This document shows positions 44,558 to 52,749 of a stretch of DNA of 64,000 bases, piece by piece (the first letter of the stretch is position 1; every line of letters starts with the position of its first letter). Position numbers and translations under genes: made by a program. Source of the DNA: Burkholderiaceae bacterium (GTDB lineage Bacteria > Pseudomonadota > Gammaproteobacteria > Burkholderiales > Burkholderiaceae); assembly GCA_947448415.1 (NCBI GenBank), contig CANFMT010000001.1:124001-188000 (forward strand), read 5' to 3'. The notes beneath the pieces were generated by a model. It worked only from the letters and a program-made list of their open reading frames with translations. It was not told the origin of the DNA and did not search any database.

Positions 44558-45601
44558 CTAGTCTCCCGCATATTCTCTTAATAGATCCAAGGTCTCAGAA
44601 CTCATCTCAATACCATCTTTGCGCTGACGCTCTAGCTTGGCCAATTCAATCATGCCAGGCACGATGACAGGCTTGCTCGGATCCGCGGGAGGACTATCAG
44701 TCAAGATATTGGCAAAATCCATCATCCGCTCACTTAACCATTTACTAGATCCAAGTCGCTTGGTATCAATCAAGATAAAAAAGTGCCCTAGATTCTGCGG
44801 CTCATCTGGAGCGTCTTGCCAAGATTTGATGTGGGTGAGATAACCAGCATTGGATAAAAGACCGGCAAATAAATCTACCATTAAGGCAAGTCCATAACCT
44901 TTATGACCACCAATTGGTAAAAGGAATCCGTCCAAAGCAGCCTTTGGATCAGTTGTTGGATTGCCTTTAGCATCAGTTCCCCAGGTATTTGGAATGACCT
45001 CTCCACGCTTTAGAGCATTACGAATTTTTGCTCGCGCCACTACGCTCATTGCCATATCTAGGAGGAAATGCTGTCCTTCGGGATTAGGCACGCCAAATCC
45101 CAGAGGGCTATTACCAAGACGTGCATCCGAACCACCCCAAGGCGCAATGGTTGTTGTAGCATTACTACCGATGATGCTTGCAAAGCCTTTATCTGCGGCA
45201 ATGAGTGAGTAAGGAGAAATAGGACCGAAGTGATTGCTGCCTCTAGCAAATGCCACTGCAATTCCAAATTGACCGGCTGCTTCCATTGCAGCTTCTAAGG
45301 TACGCATACCCACTACAGGGCCAACAGCATTATCGCCATCAACCTTAATCATAGCTGGTGCTACTTGCTCAACAGTAATATTTGGTCGTGGATTAATTCC
45401 GTTAATTTTCAAACGGTCGCCATAGGACTCAATTCTGCTCAATCCATGTGTCGACAAACCAAATAGGTCTGCCGTCACCAAAATATGAACCAAGTCATCA
45501 ACATCTTTATCGCTTAGACCAAGACTCTTAAAAGCACGCTTACCTAGAGCTTGTAACTCTGTTTCTGAAATGATTACGTTTGTATTTTTATTGTTGCTCA
45601 T
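44558..45601 (-). CDS. Malate/L-lactate dehydrogenase family (Ldh_2) NAD(P)-dependent oxidoreductase
   Basis: This 347-residue protein of the YlbC/ComC/YiaK class has FGLSTHGLSRIESYGDRL near 50, the catalytic-His region ARGSNHFGPISPYSLIAADKGF near 118, GSDARLGNSPLGFGVPNP near 152 and LPIGGHKGYGLALMVDLFAGLLS near 226. It reduces or oxidises a 2-hydroxy (or 2-oxo) acid. As first gene of its unit, it may carry out an oxidative step for the compound captured by the Bug protein. Confidence 0.9.
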   Translation of the reverse strand: MSNNKNTNVIISETELQALGKRAFKSLGLSDKDVDDLVHILVTADLFGLSTHGLSRIESYGDRLKINGINPRPNITVEQVAPAMIKVDGDNAVGPVVGMRTLEAAMEAAGQFGIAVAFARGSNHFGPISPYSLIAADKGFASIIGSNATTTIAPWGGSDARLGNSPLGFGVPNPEGQHFLLDMAMSVVARAKIRNALKRGEVIPNTWGTDAKGNPTTDPKAALDGFLLPIGGHKGYGLALMVDLFAGLLSNAGYLTHIKSWQDAPDEPQNLGHFFILIDTKRLGSSKWLSERMMDFANILTDSPPADPSKPVIVPGMIELAKLERQRKDGIEMSSETLDLLREYAGD

Positions 45602-45687
45602 GATTATTCAGTCATATTAATTAGTGAAGTTGTTAGGCAATGAAACTTTAAGGTTATCTACAGGATATATCGAAGTTTCTGAATGAA

Positions 45688-45730
45688 ATAAAAATTGAGG
45701 GCGGTGAGTATTTCTTTACTCAACACCCTC
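45688..45730 (-). terminator. Intrinsic terminator of the M20 peptidase gene
   Basis: On the minus strand GAGGG...TGAGTA pairs with TACTCA...CCCTC (45697-45730; 11 pairs flanking a small internal loop) and is followed by AATTTTTATTT. It lies 36 bases after the peptidase stop. Confidence 0.75.
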
Positions 45731-45765
45731 TTTTATAACTTAAGCGCTCATCCTCCAGCGGATTA

Positions 45766-47040
45766 TTATTTACCAGTCACTTTCCCTTGGGAAACATCCA
45801 TGATGAGACGTGAAAGCAAATACATTCTTGGGGTGATAGAGCTCACCAATATATATTCATCATCATTCGAGTGTGCGCCAAAGCCTTGAACGCCCATACT
45901 CTCGATTACAGGGTTTTGCGTATCAAGTGCTGCAAATGCAGCATCCGTTCCACCGCCAGCAGCTACGGTTCCCAAAATTAAGTCGCGTCCAATCTCGGCA
46001 TAAACCTTTTTTGCATACTCAGCCATTTGTAAAGACTGAGGGCTAGTTACTAGAGGCGGCCGACGGCGCTCAAATCCAACATCAACTTTGGCATCAGGAA
46101 TTTGCTGTGTTTTAGCACGCTCACGCACTTGCTTTTCAACAACATCAAAATCCTCTTTTTTCATTACTCGAACATCCGCTGTGGCAAATGCCACCGAAGG
46201 AATCACGTTTCGATTGGTACCAGCTGTTGCTAAAGTCCAATTCATCTTGATCCCCTCTTTCGGATCTGATAAATCACGCATTTGTTGAATCTGGAATGAA
46301 AGCTCATCTAAGGCATTGCGACCTAACTCTGGAGCAGAGCCAGCATGAGATGCTTTACCGGTAATATTTAAATTTACTGCTGCAATGCCTGCAGTAGTCA
46401 ATGCAATGCGATCTGACTTGACTTGAGAGGCCTCGCACGAGAAGGTCACATCATGCTCTGCACCAAGTTTAGAAAAGTAAGCTCGCGCTGCTGGTGAGCT
46501 AATTTCCTCATCGCCATTAATGAGAACAGTCACTTTTCCATACTCATTAAATTTCAACTTTTTTAAGCTATCAATCGTATGTAATATTAAAGCGATGCCC
46601 TGCTTATCATCCGATATACCAAGGCCATAAGCACGATCGCCATCTACTCTAAAAGGTTGCTTGGCTAGCATGCCTTTGAGATAGACGGTATCCATATGCG
46701 CAATTAATAATATTTTCTTTGTGCCTGTACCCTTAAACTCAGCCTTTACCATGCGTCCTGGCTTATCAGGCGTGTCATGCATTTTGTACATGCTTCCGTC
46801 GGGTTCGATAAACTCGACTTGTCCGCCCAACGCTTTGAGACGGTTATAGATTAATTGAGAGATCTTATCGAGTCCTTCGCGATCTCTACTACCAGACTCA
46901 ATAGATACCAAATCTTTTAATGTGGTTAGATAAGGTTTTTGCTCTTTTTCAACTACAGAATAGATGGGCTCTTGCGGCGCTGCCATAGATAGGCCAGATG
47001 CACTTATTGCAGCGCAAAAAGCCAGAATGATCTTTTTCAT
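45766..47040 (-). CDS. Exported M20-family metallopeptidase (glutamate carboxypeptidase-like)
   Basis: This 424-residue protein has a signal peptide (cut near SMAAP, residue 20). M20 di-zinc motifs: LLIAHMDTVYLKG near 111, GLGISDDKQGIAL near 145, LINGDEEISSPAAR near 178, and GGGTDAAFAALDTQNPVIESMGVQGFGAH near 365. The bulge domain (LNITGKASHAGSAPELGRNALDEL) is intact. It probably releases glutamate or another amino acid from peptides or folate-like conjugates in the periplasm. Its own terminator lies at 45688-45730. Confidence 0.92.
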   Translation of the reverse strand: MKKIILAFCAAISASGLSMAAPQEPIYSVVEKEQKPYLTTLKDLVSIESGSRDREGLDKISQLIYNRLKALGGQVEFIEPDGSMYKMHDTPDKPGRMVKAEFKGTGTKKILLIAHMDTVYLKGMLAKQPFRVDGDRAYGLGISDDKQGIALILHTIDSLKKLKFNEYGKVTVLINGDEEISSPAARAYFSKLGAEHDVTFSCEASQVKSDRIALTTAGIAAVNLNITGKASHAGSAPELGRNALDELSFQIQQMRDLSDPKEGIKMNWTLATAGTNRNVIPSVAFATADVRVMKKEDFDVVEKQVRERAKTQQIPDAKVDVGFERRRPPLVTSPQSLQMAEYAKKVYAEIGRDLILGTVAAGGGTDAAFAALDTQNPVIESMGVQGFGAHSNDDEYILVSSITPRMYLLSRLIMDVSQGKVTGK

Positions 47041-47103
47041 TTGTCTCCCCTGTTTTATTTATGAGTTATCACTTAATCATACATAAGATGATTTATTGAT
47101 GCC

Positions 47104-47185
47104 ATAAAAGAGGTGCCGAGAACTAACTCGGCTAGGCAAGGAGCCCTATGGGCAGGCTTCTAAAGGTGATTTAGAGGTCTTTTAT
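47104..47185 (+). ncRNA. Candidate structured RNA, domain 1 (three-stem junction)
   Basis: A closing stem ATAAAAGA (47104-47111) pairs with TCTTTTAT (47178-47185). It encloses two hairpins: GCCGAG/CTCGGC (47115-47120, 47127-47132) with a 6-base loop, and A-G-G-A-G-C-C (47139-47145) with GGCTTCT (47155-47161), one G-U and a 9-base loop. The orientation is plus, toward the 47308 gene. Rfam has a Polynucleobacter-1 RNA family from this kind of organism; whether this is that family cannot be tested here. Confidence 0.5.
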
Positions 47186-47219
47186 TTGGGGATTACCTAG
47201 ATTCCACAACTACCCGTCC

Positions 47220-47277
47220 ATTGAGAGGTTGAACTGGGCGTGCATTTAACTGAAATATTTTTTTAAATGCTCTCAAT
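47220..47277 (+). promoter_or_regulatory. Candidate leader RNA structure, domain 2
   Basis: ATTGAGA (47220-47226) pairs with TCTCAAT (47271-47277). Inside, after a 15-base 5' bulge, GCATTTAA (47242-47249) pairs with TTAAATGC (47263-47270) around a 13-base loop. The two 3' strands abut. The structure ends 20 bases before the AGGAG Shine-Dalgarno of the 47308 gene, a good position for translational control. Confidence 0.5.
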
Positions 47278-47307
47278 TGATCTTTAGAAATTTCTACAGG
47301 AGCCGAT

Positions 47308-47598
47308 ATGACTGATGCTATTAATAATGTTGGCCCTGCTGGCGGGATAAACACCCCAGCCGTTACCCCAAACAATAATCAGGTGGGTACACCAGACGCA
47401 AAGACGGTAAATCAACTACAGAGTCAACTCAATGCGGCTGATCCAACTTCTCCAGCAGGAGGCAGCACACCCGTTACACCTGGCAGTGATATTAGTGCAG
47501 CGGACATGAAATTATTCATGGATGAAGTAACTAAGTTCTGCGTGCAACAGGGCATCCAAACCACTCCGAGTGCAACCGGAGATTCATTAAGCAGGTAA
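47308..47598 (+). CDS. Small Pro/Asn/Thr-rich protein of unknown function
   Basis: The 96-residue product has no signal peptide. Residues 1-60 are low complexity (Asn, Pro, Gly, Thr, Ser; for example GGINTPAVTPNNNQVGTPD). A short predicted helix SAADMKLFMDEVTKFCVQQG follows near 62-83 with a single Cys. A clear AGGAG lies five bases before the ATG, and two RNA structures precede it. Its last 12 bases overlap the convergent HD-domain gene. No family recognised; the strong ribosome site supports translation. Confidence 0.65.
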   Translation: MTDAINNVGPAGGINTPAVTPNNNQVGTPDAKTVNQLQSQLNAADPTSPAGGSTPVTPGSDISAADMKLFMDEVTKFCVQQGIQTTPSATGDSLSR

Positions 47599-48324
47599 GC
47601 CCAATGCTTTGCGCGCCACTGATGTAGAAATCCTAGCAAGCGATCGAAAGTTGTTCCAGGCTCTAGCAATCTCTTCTTCGGTAGATTCAGCAATACCTTG
47701 CTCTACCAATATCAATCTACTGAGCTCTAGCCCTATTGGGTCAATGAAGCTTGCGGCAATATCAGCATCATTGACTAATGCGCGCATCAACGCAAAAGAG
47801 TCTTGAGGATTAGTAATATATTTCTGATTGACTTTAGCGACGTTCTCAGGCTTTGTAGCCAAAATACATTCTTCAATAAAGAGAATATCTGCAGGTGGTA
47901 GTTCCTTTAGTGGCGTGCCTTCTAGCAGCAAAAGACTCTCATCCTCATGAGATATCCCAGGCAATTTCTTAGCCATCCCGCGATGACCAAAGTCATGAAC
48001 GAGCATTGCTAGCAATAAAAGTTGTTTTTCATATGCAGTGAGGTTTGGCAACTGACCTAAGAAATAGCCCATGGATAGCAATGCATCAGCTATGTGTTGA
48101 CGATTATGATATGCAGGCTCGAGGCCTTGTCTCTCTTTACCGGCTCCGTCTTTTTCAATAATGTGAAGAAGCGCCTCAGTAACTGCTTGGAGTCCTAGCA
48201 AGCTCTCGTCACTATTCTGAATCTTGGCAGCCTCCAACGCCAGTTGATAGCTAGCAGACAAAGAAAGTCTTTGCATGCGACGTGCAGTCAACTGAGCAAT
48301 AAAGGAGTTTGAGGAATCGCTCAA
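47587..48324 (-). CDS. HD-domain phosphohydrolase-like protein
   Basis: The 245-residue protein has HD-type metal motifs: HNRQHIADALLSM near 83 (His), LLAMLVHDFGHRGMAKKL near 106 (HD pair) and FVNDADIAAS-like ALVNDADIAASFIDP near 190 (Asp). This resembles cyclic-nucleotide phosphodiesterase-type HD folds, with the PDEase-like YHNRQH-V pattern. Substrate unknown. The start is TTG with no evident ribosome site, so the true start may be further in. The 3' end overlaps the small 47308 gene. Confidence 0.78.
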   Translation of the reverse strand: MSDSSNSFIAQLTARRMQRLSLSASYQLALEAAKIQNSDESLLGLQAVTEALLHIIEKDGAGKERQGLEPAYHNRQHIADALLSMGYFLGQLPNLTAYEKQLLLLAMLVHDFGHRGMAKKLPGISHEDESLLLLEGTPLKELPPADILFIEECILATKPENVAKVNQKYITNPQDSFALMRALVNDADIAASFIDPIGLELSRLILVEQGIAESTEEEIARAWNNFRSLARISTSVARKALGLPA

Positions 48325-48545
48325 AGTAATAGAGATCTAATTACCGACCTTTTACTTGGTAACCTGCGCGCATTACCGCTAATGGAGACTGCAAAAGCAA
48401 AGTTTGTCCAGGCCAATCCAGTGATCGCCAGAATAAAAGCCGCAGATCGATAGGTACCGTCAAAAGTGATGTCAAAGCAGGTAAAAACCTCAAAAAGGGG
48501 GCTAAGTTGAGTCAAATATACCCTCGATACACTCTTTAGTCTAAT

Positions 48546-48872
48546 TTGGGGTTAAGTAAGCCAAATTCAAGATTAATACAGGCTTTAAGAATTGCGCACC
48601 ATAAATCTCAACAAGCTCTTTTTTGCCACGCACTTCAACCGAACCCATTCGAATTACATGATGATAAAAAAGAATTGCCCAATCGCAATGTGTATCCTTT
48701 TTTGATTACGCAAACAAGTGAAAGCTCGGATGGATTAGTTCGGCCAGAAGAAAATTATTACTATTCCATAGACCACAGCTTCGAGCTAAGAACATGGTGG
48801 ATCATTCTCATTATTGCTATTGGCTATTGGTTAATTAGCGGAATGGTTTTTCTCAAAAAACCTCAACAATAA
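48546..48872 (+). CDS. Hypothetical small protein with a C-terminal membrane helix
   Basis: The reading frame of 108 codons begins at TTG and has no internal ATG until the end. Residues 1-80 are hydrophilic. A single hydrophobic helix WWIILIIAIGYWLISGMVFL is followed by KKP, predicting a C-tail anchor. Codon choice looks coding, but no Shine-Dalgarno is present, so this may be a real tail-anchored protein or a remnant with a lost start. No family recognised. Confidence 0.4.
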   Translation: MGLSKPNSRLIQALRIAHHKSQQALFCHALQPNPFELHDDKKELPNRNVYPFLITQTSESSDGLVRPEENYYYSIDHSFELRTWWIILIIAIGYWLISGMVFLKKPQQ

Positions 48873-48987
48873 GATGCGCCATCAAATTATTAGAATTCCT
48901 TAAATGCTCTATGTAGATACCTCAGCAATAAAGAAAATTCTCTATTTACTGAATCTTTGATCTCGCTCACTTCAAGCAGTATTTAAG

Positions 48988-49320
48988 TTAAACATAGACA
49001 TTTTTAGATAAGCGGCCATATTTTTGTGCTTTATGAAAAACCTTCTTAATATGCTTATAAGCTTTTTTGAGGCCCATATCTAAAGCTGTCTTCTTATCTC
49101 GAGCTGTCACGCTGAACTCTATGTGCTGATGATCAAAGGTTTGCAATTCAATGAAGCAGATTTGATTGCAGGGGGTCTTTGATTCAGGAGTCGCCGAATA
49201 TTTCACCTTAATTTTTCTGACCAGCCAGAATAGTCGCTTGAGTGAACATTTCACGCGATTTTCTGTAAACGTCTTTAACTCTGGTTCTGGGGCTTCTTTT
49301 GAGTCCAAAATTACATCCAT
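48988..49320 (-). CDS. HPF/RaiA-like ribosome-associated protein
   Basis: The 110-residue protein has the layout of the short HPF/RaiA-like family: RVKCSLKRLFWLVRKIKVKYSATPESK, then CFIELQTFDHQHIEFSVTARDKKTALDMGLKKAYKHIKK. It is basic, as expected for ribosome binding. Such proteins bind the 30S subunit in stationary phase or stress. AGGAG is seven bases before the ATG. It stands alone between spacers of 115 and 158 bases. Similarity is moderate. Confidence 0.65.
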   Translation of the reverse strand: MDVILDSKEAPEPELKTFTENRVKCSLKRLFWLVRKIKVKYSATPESKTPCNQICFIELQTFDHQHIEFSVTARDKKTALDMGLKKAYKHIKKVFHKAQKYGRLSKNVYV

Positions 49321-49427
49321 GATTTCACTCCTTTTTAAAAGATCATGAGTTCAATATAGAGGTCACTTTATTCTTAATAAAGCAGATATTTATTGATATT
49401 AATTCTGTTTTTAACTGAACATATGAG

Positions 49428-49454
49428 TAAAAAAGGTCCTCATTTAGAGGGCCA
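49428..49454 (-). terminator. Intrinsic terminator of the TerC-UspA gene
   Basis: On the minus strand GGCCCTC and GAGGACC (one mismatch) form a stem around TAAAT, followed by six T. It lies 24 bases after the stop of the 49479 gene. Confidence 0.8.
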
Positions 49455-49478
49455 ATGGGAGTACTACAGGACTACAAA

Positions 49479-50747
49479 CTAATCAATGACGGCAACCATT
49501 AAAGCGGTTACTGCTCCGGCACCAAGCGCTGGAACACCCCAACGTTCCAAGGTTGGCAACGTTTTACCGGTGATGACCTCAACAGGAATATCGCTAATTT
49601 CTAATAACTTGGCAGTAGTTGAATTCTCAAACAACCGGCTTAGAGTATTTTTCTTAGCTGAGCCAATCACAATCCTGCTGCAGCCTAATCGAGTGGCTTC
49701 ATCACGCAATGCTTCACCCTTATCACCAGAAACACAAGTGAAGGAAAAGCTTACTCCGGCATTTTCAAGAAACGTTGTAGCAGATTTAGCGGCATTTTTT
49801 GCACGCTCTGCTCGCCATTCATTAATAGTATTTTTACTAATGAATTTGCCGATATGTCGATAAATTCTTGGCTGCACATTGCAAATATGAAACTCATTAT
49901 TTGCACCTTTGCTATAAGTTGACACTGCATGCTGAAGCGCTAACAAGGTATTGCTTGAATCATCTACTGGGATAAGAATTTTATTCATCACTTTTTCTCC
50001 AAGGTTATGAGACTGCTTTTGAGACAACGTTTCCATTAAAGTCTGATCAATAACTGCTGGTGCAATCACTTCTTCGAGTGCTAAGCGACTCTTTACAAAA
50101 CCTGCACCAAGAACACCCATGATCACCAATACCTGTACCGCATAGCCCATTGCTGGGTTTTGGAAGATTTGCCATTCTTTAACGATAGGCTCTGAGATCA
50201 TCATCTTGGCGGCAGTCCATGCAAGCACGCCAGCCCCTAGATAGATGATTGAAGGATAGCGCTCTACCAGCTTAAGAATTTGAGTTGATCCCCAAATCAC
50301 AATGGGTATGCTAATGAGTAAGCCAAGTACAACTAGCAAATAGCTACCATGTGATGCTCCTGCTACTGCCAGGACATTATCTAAGCCCATGACTGCATCA
50401 GCAATCACAATAGTTTTCATTGCACCCCAAAAACTGGTTGATGCATGATTATGTTCATCACCTCCATCATTAGCGGGCGTCAATAGCTTGTAGGCAATCC
50501 ATACCAGCAGCAAACCACCAATGAGCATTAATCCAGGAATTTTTAGCAGGTATACAACGGCAAGTGTCATGGCGCTTCTGACTGCAATTGCTCCAACCGC
50601 ACCCCAGATAATGGCCTTTTTTTGCAAGTGTGATGGTAAATTCCTAGCGGCCATCGCAATAACAATTGCGTTATCACCAGCCAGCACCAAATCAATCACA
50701 ATAATTGCTAGCAGTGCTGAAAAAAACTCAGGGCTAAATAGTTCCAA
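49479..50747 (-). CDS. TerC-family membrane protein fused to a UspA domain
   Basis: The start is TTG at 50745-50747 (422 residues), giving the typical TerC N-terminus LELFSPEFFSALLAIIVIDLVLAGDNA; GGAGG lies eight bases upstream. Residues 1-235 are TerC (LAGDNAIVIAMAARNLP, DAVMGLDNVLAVAGASHG), thought to move metal ions such as manganese. Residues 254-400 are a universal stress protein domain (KILIPVDDSSNTLLALQHAV ... GCSRIVIGSAK). A last hydrophobic segment ends the protein. The UspA Met has its own GGAG eight bases upstream (ATG 49986-49988), so free UspA could also be made. Confidence 0.88.
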   Translation of the reverse strand: MELFSPEFFSALLAIIVIDLVLAGDNAIVIAMAARNLPSHLQKKAIIWGAVGAIAVRSAMTLAVVYLLKIPGLMLIGGLLLVWIAYKLLTPANDGGDEHNHASTSFWGAMKTIVIADAVMGLDNVLAVAGASHGSYLLVVLGLLISIPIVIWGSTQILKLVERYPSIIYLGAGVLAWTAAKMMISEPIVKEWQIFQNPAMGYAVQVLVIMGVLGAGFVKSRLALEEVIAPAVIDQTLMETLSQKQSHNLGEKVMNKILIPVDDSSNTLLALQHAVSTYSKGANNEFHICNVQPRIYRHIGKFISKNTINEWRAERAKNAAKSATTFLENAGVSFSFTCVSGDKGEALRDEATRLGCSRIVIGSAKKNTLSRLFENSTTAKLLEISDIPVEVITGKTLPTLERWGVPALGAGAVTALMVAVID

Positions 50748-50873
50748 TTTAATAACCTCCGTCAATATGTACGGAGCCATGAAAGCCATGGCTCTTGATG
50801 GGGTTAATTTAGGCGTGTTTGCACTAAGTTAAAAGCAGATATATATTGATAATAATTTCGGAAAAAACTGACT

Positions 50874-51758
50874 ATGAGCAACTCCTACAACTATCGCCAC
50901 CTCTATTATTTTTGGGTTGTAGCCAAAGAAGGCAGCATGTCAAAGGCTGCCGAGCGCCTAGATATGGCTATTCAAACGATTAGCGCTCAAGTTCACGAGT
51001 TAGAAAAATCTCTTGGCCATCTACTGTTTAAGCCTGCAGGCCGAGGAATCACCCTTACAGAATCGGGGCTTGCCGCTCTGAAAATCGCTGATCAAGTCTT
51101 CTCCATTGGCGAAAAATTACCCGAGGCAGTAAGAGATGCTGCCAAGTCGCCCAAAATAAAGATTTCAGTTGGCGTTTCAGATGGCCTCCCTAAACTCATT
51201 ACCAGGCAACTTCTTGATCCGGTTACGAAACATAAGGATGTTCAGCTCATTGCTCACGAGGGAGAGTTTGAAGATTTATTAGCTGACCTGGCATTACATC
51301 GTCTAGATATTATTTTGGCTGACAGACCTGCCCCGAACAATAAAAACCTCAATGTTTACAGCGAGGAACTTACTAAAACCTCAATTGCCTGGTTTAGTCC
51401 GAAGCAATTAATCAAGAAGACGAAAAAAAGTTTCCCAGAATGTCTAAACGATCTACCCATTCTGATGCCAACATCGCATTCCACGGTACGCCCACTAATT
51501 GACCAATGGTTTATGAGGCATGACATTACACCCAATATCGTTGGCGAGTTTGAGGACAGTGCGTTGCTAAAGACCTTTGCTGCAAGCGGTCTTGGCATCT
51601 TTCCTGCTGGAAAGTTAATTGAGAAAGATCTCAAAGAAACCTATGGTATTGAGTTGCTCGGCAATTGCGATGATATCTATGAATATTTTTATGCGATTCG
51701 ATCCGAGAAGAAGATTCTGCATCCTCTTGTAGAGGCCATCATCAAGAAAAATAAATGA
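50874..51758 (+). CDS. nhaR: LysR-family regulator, NhaR-like
   Basis: The 294-residue protein has an N-terminal LysR winged helix (YNYRHLYYFWVVAKEGSMSKAAERLDMAIQTISAQVHELEKSLGHLLF) of the NhaR kind and an effector domain (ISVGVSDGLPKLITRQLLDPV). NhaR activates sodium/proton antiporter genes in other bacteria. Here it overlaps an SbtA-like transporter gene by 4 bases (ATGA) and is divergent from TerC-UspA, so both could be targets. A GATAAT box lies 20 bases before the ATG. Confidence 0.88.
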   Translation: MSNSYNYRHLYYFWVVAKEGSMSKAAERLDMAIQTISAQVHELEKSLGHLLFKPAGRGITLTESGLAALKIADQVFSIGEKLPEAVRDAAKSPKIKISVGVSDGLPKLITRQLLDPVTKHKDVQLIAHEGEFEDLLADLALHRLDIILADRPAPNNKNLNVYSEELTKTSIAWFSPKQLIKKTKKSFPECLNDLPILMPTSHSTVRPLIDQWFMRHDITPNIVGEFEDSALLKTFAASGLGIFPAGKLIEKDLKETYGIELLGNCDDIYEYFYAIRSEKKILHPLVEAIIKKNK

Positions 51759-52723
51759 ATAACTTTCTTGACCCTGCCATCTTATTTTTTATCTTTGGGA
51801 TATTTGCGGGATGCGTTAAATCGAATTTAGAAATCCCCTCACAGATTTCTCGATTCTTATCTCTATATCTATTAATGGCCCTAGGCCTTAAAGGTGGCTT
51901 TGCACTACAAAAATCAGGCTTTACAAGTGAGATCGGGCTGTCCTTAGGTCTTGCCATTTTTTTAGCCATCATCATCCCTATTATTGGCTATCGCATTCTC
52001 AGAAGAAAGCTCAATGCATTTGATGCTGCTGCGATTGCCGCCACATATGGATCAGTTAGCGCGGTTACTTTCATTACATCCACACAATATTTAGATCAAT
52101 TTAATATTGAATACGGCGCTTACATGTCGGCAGCCATGGCTCTGATGGAGTCGCCTGCTATTATCCTGGCCATTGTTTTGGCCAATAAAGCCAGAGCCAT
52201 GCAATCAATGGATCAAAGCTCACAATATGAAGCCACGAGTATCCGCAAAATACTACACGAATCCTTCACAGATGGCGCGCAGCTCCTTCTATTGGGCTCA
52301 ATGATTGTAGGCCTAGTAAGCGGAGATGCCGGACAAAAATTGATGGCGCCATTCTCAATAGATCTATTTAAAGGCATGCTGGCTTTTTTCTTGCTCGATA
52401 TGGGGCTGATGGCAGCTAGAAATTTAAAGGGCTTAAGAGGAAAGCCTCCTATTACCCTCATTTACGCAATAGGATCGCCACTCTCTCATGCGCTACTCGC
52501 CCTAGCTCTTTGTAAGTTGATTAGCCTGCCCTTAGGCAACACTATTTTGCTCATGGTGCTTGCATCAAGCGCCTCCTATATTGCAGTACCTGCAGTATTG
52601 CGGCACGCATTACCAGAAGTAAATCCAGCCCTGTATATGGGAATGTCCCTTGGAATTACCTTTCCATTTAATATCATTCTAGGTATACCGCTTTACACCA
52701 TCATTGCTAAATTATTTTTATAG
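51755..52723 (+). CDS. SbtA-like sodium-dependent bicarbonate permease
   Basis: The 322-residue inner-membrane protein has about ten helices. SbtA marks: LYLLMALGLKGGFALQKSG near 45, AATYGSVSAVTFITSTQYL near 93, MSAAMALMESPAIILAIVLANKA near 125, and a matching second half (SSASYIAVPAVLRHALPEVNPALYMGMSLGITFPFNI). SbtA takes up bicarbonate with sodium. No SbtB-like PII gene adjoins it. Coupling to an NhaR-like regulator suggests control by sodium or pH. Confidence 0.88.
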   Translation: MNNFLDPAILFFIFGIFAGCVKSNLEIPSQISRFLSLYLLMALGLKGGFALQKSGFTSEIGLSLGLAIFLAIIIPIIGYRILRRKLNAFDAAAIAATYGSVSAVTFITSTQYLDQFNIEYGAYMSAAMALMESPAIILAIVLANKARAMQSMDQSSQYEATSIRKILHESFTDGAQLLLLGSMIVGLVSGDAGQKLMAPFSIDLFKGMLAFFLLDMGLMAARNLKGLRGKPPITLIYAIGSPLSHALLALALCKLISLPLGNTILLMVLASSASYIAVPAVLRHALPEVNPALYMGMSLGITFPFNIILGIPLYTIIAKLFL

Positions 52724-52749
52724 AAGTATTACGCCACTAAAAAATACTG

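Noticed and set aside
48321..48515. 64-codon minus-strand frame with a hydrophobic middle
   Set aside because: TTG start, no ribosome site and no recognised similarity. It sits in the promoter region of the HD-domain gene and could be chance.
50748..50873. Possible yybP-ykoY manganese riboswitch before TerC
   Set aside because: The spacer is only 126 bases, shared with a divergent gene, and shows none of the conserved loop sequences.
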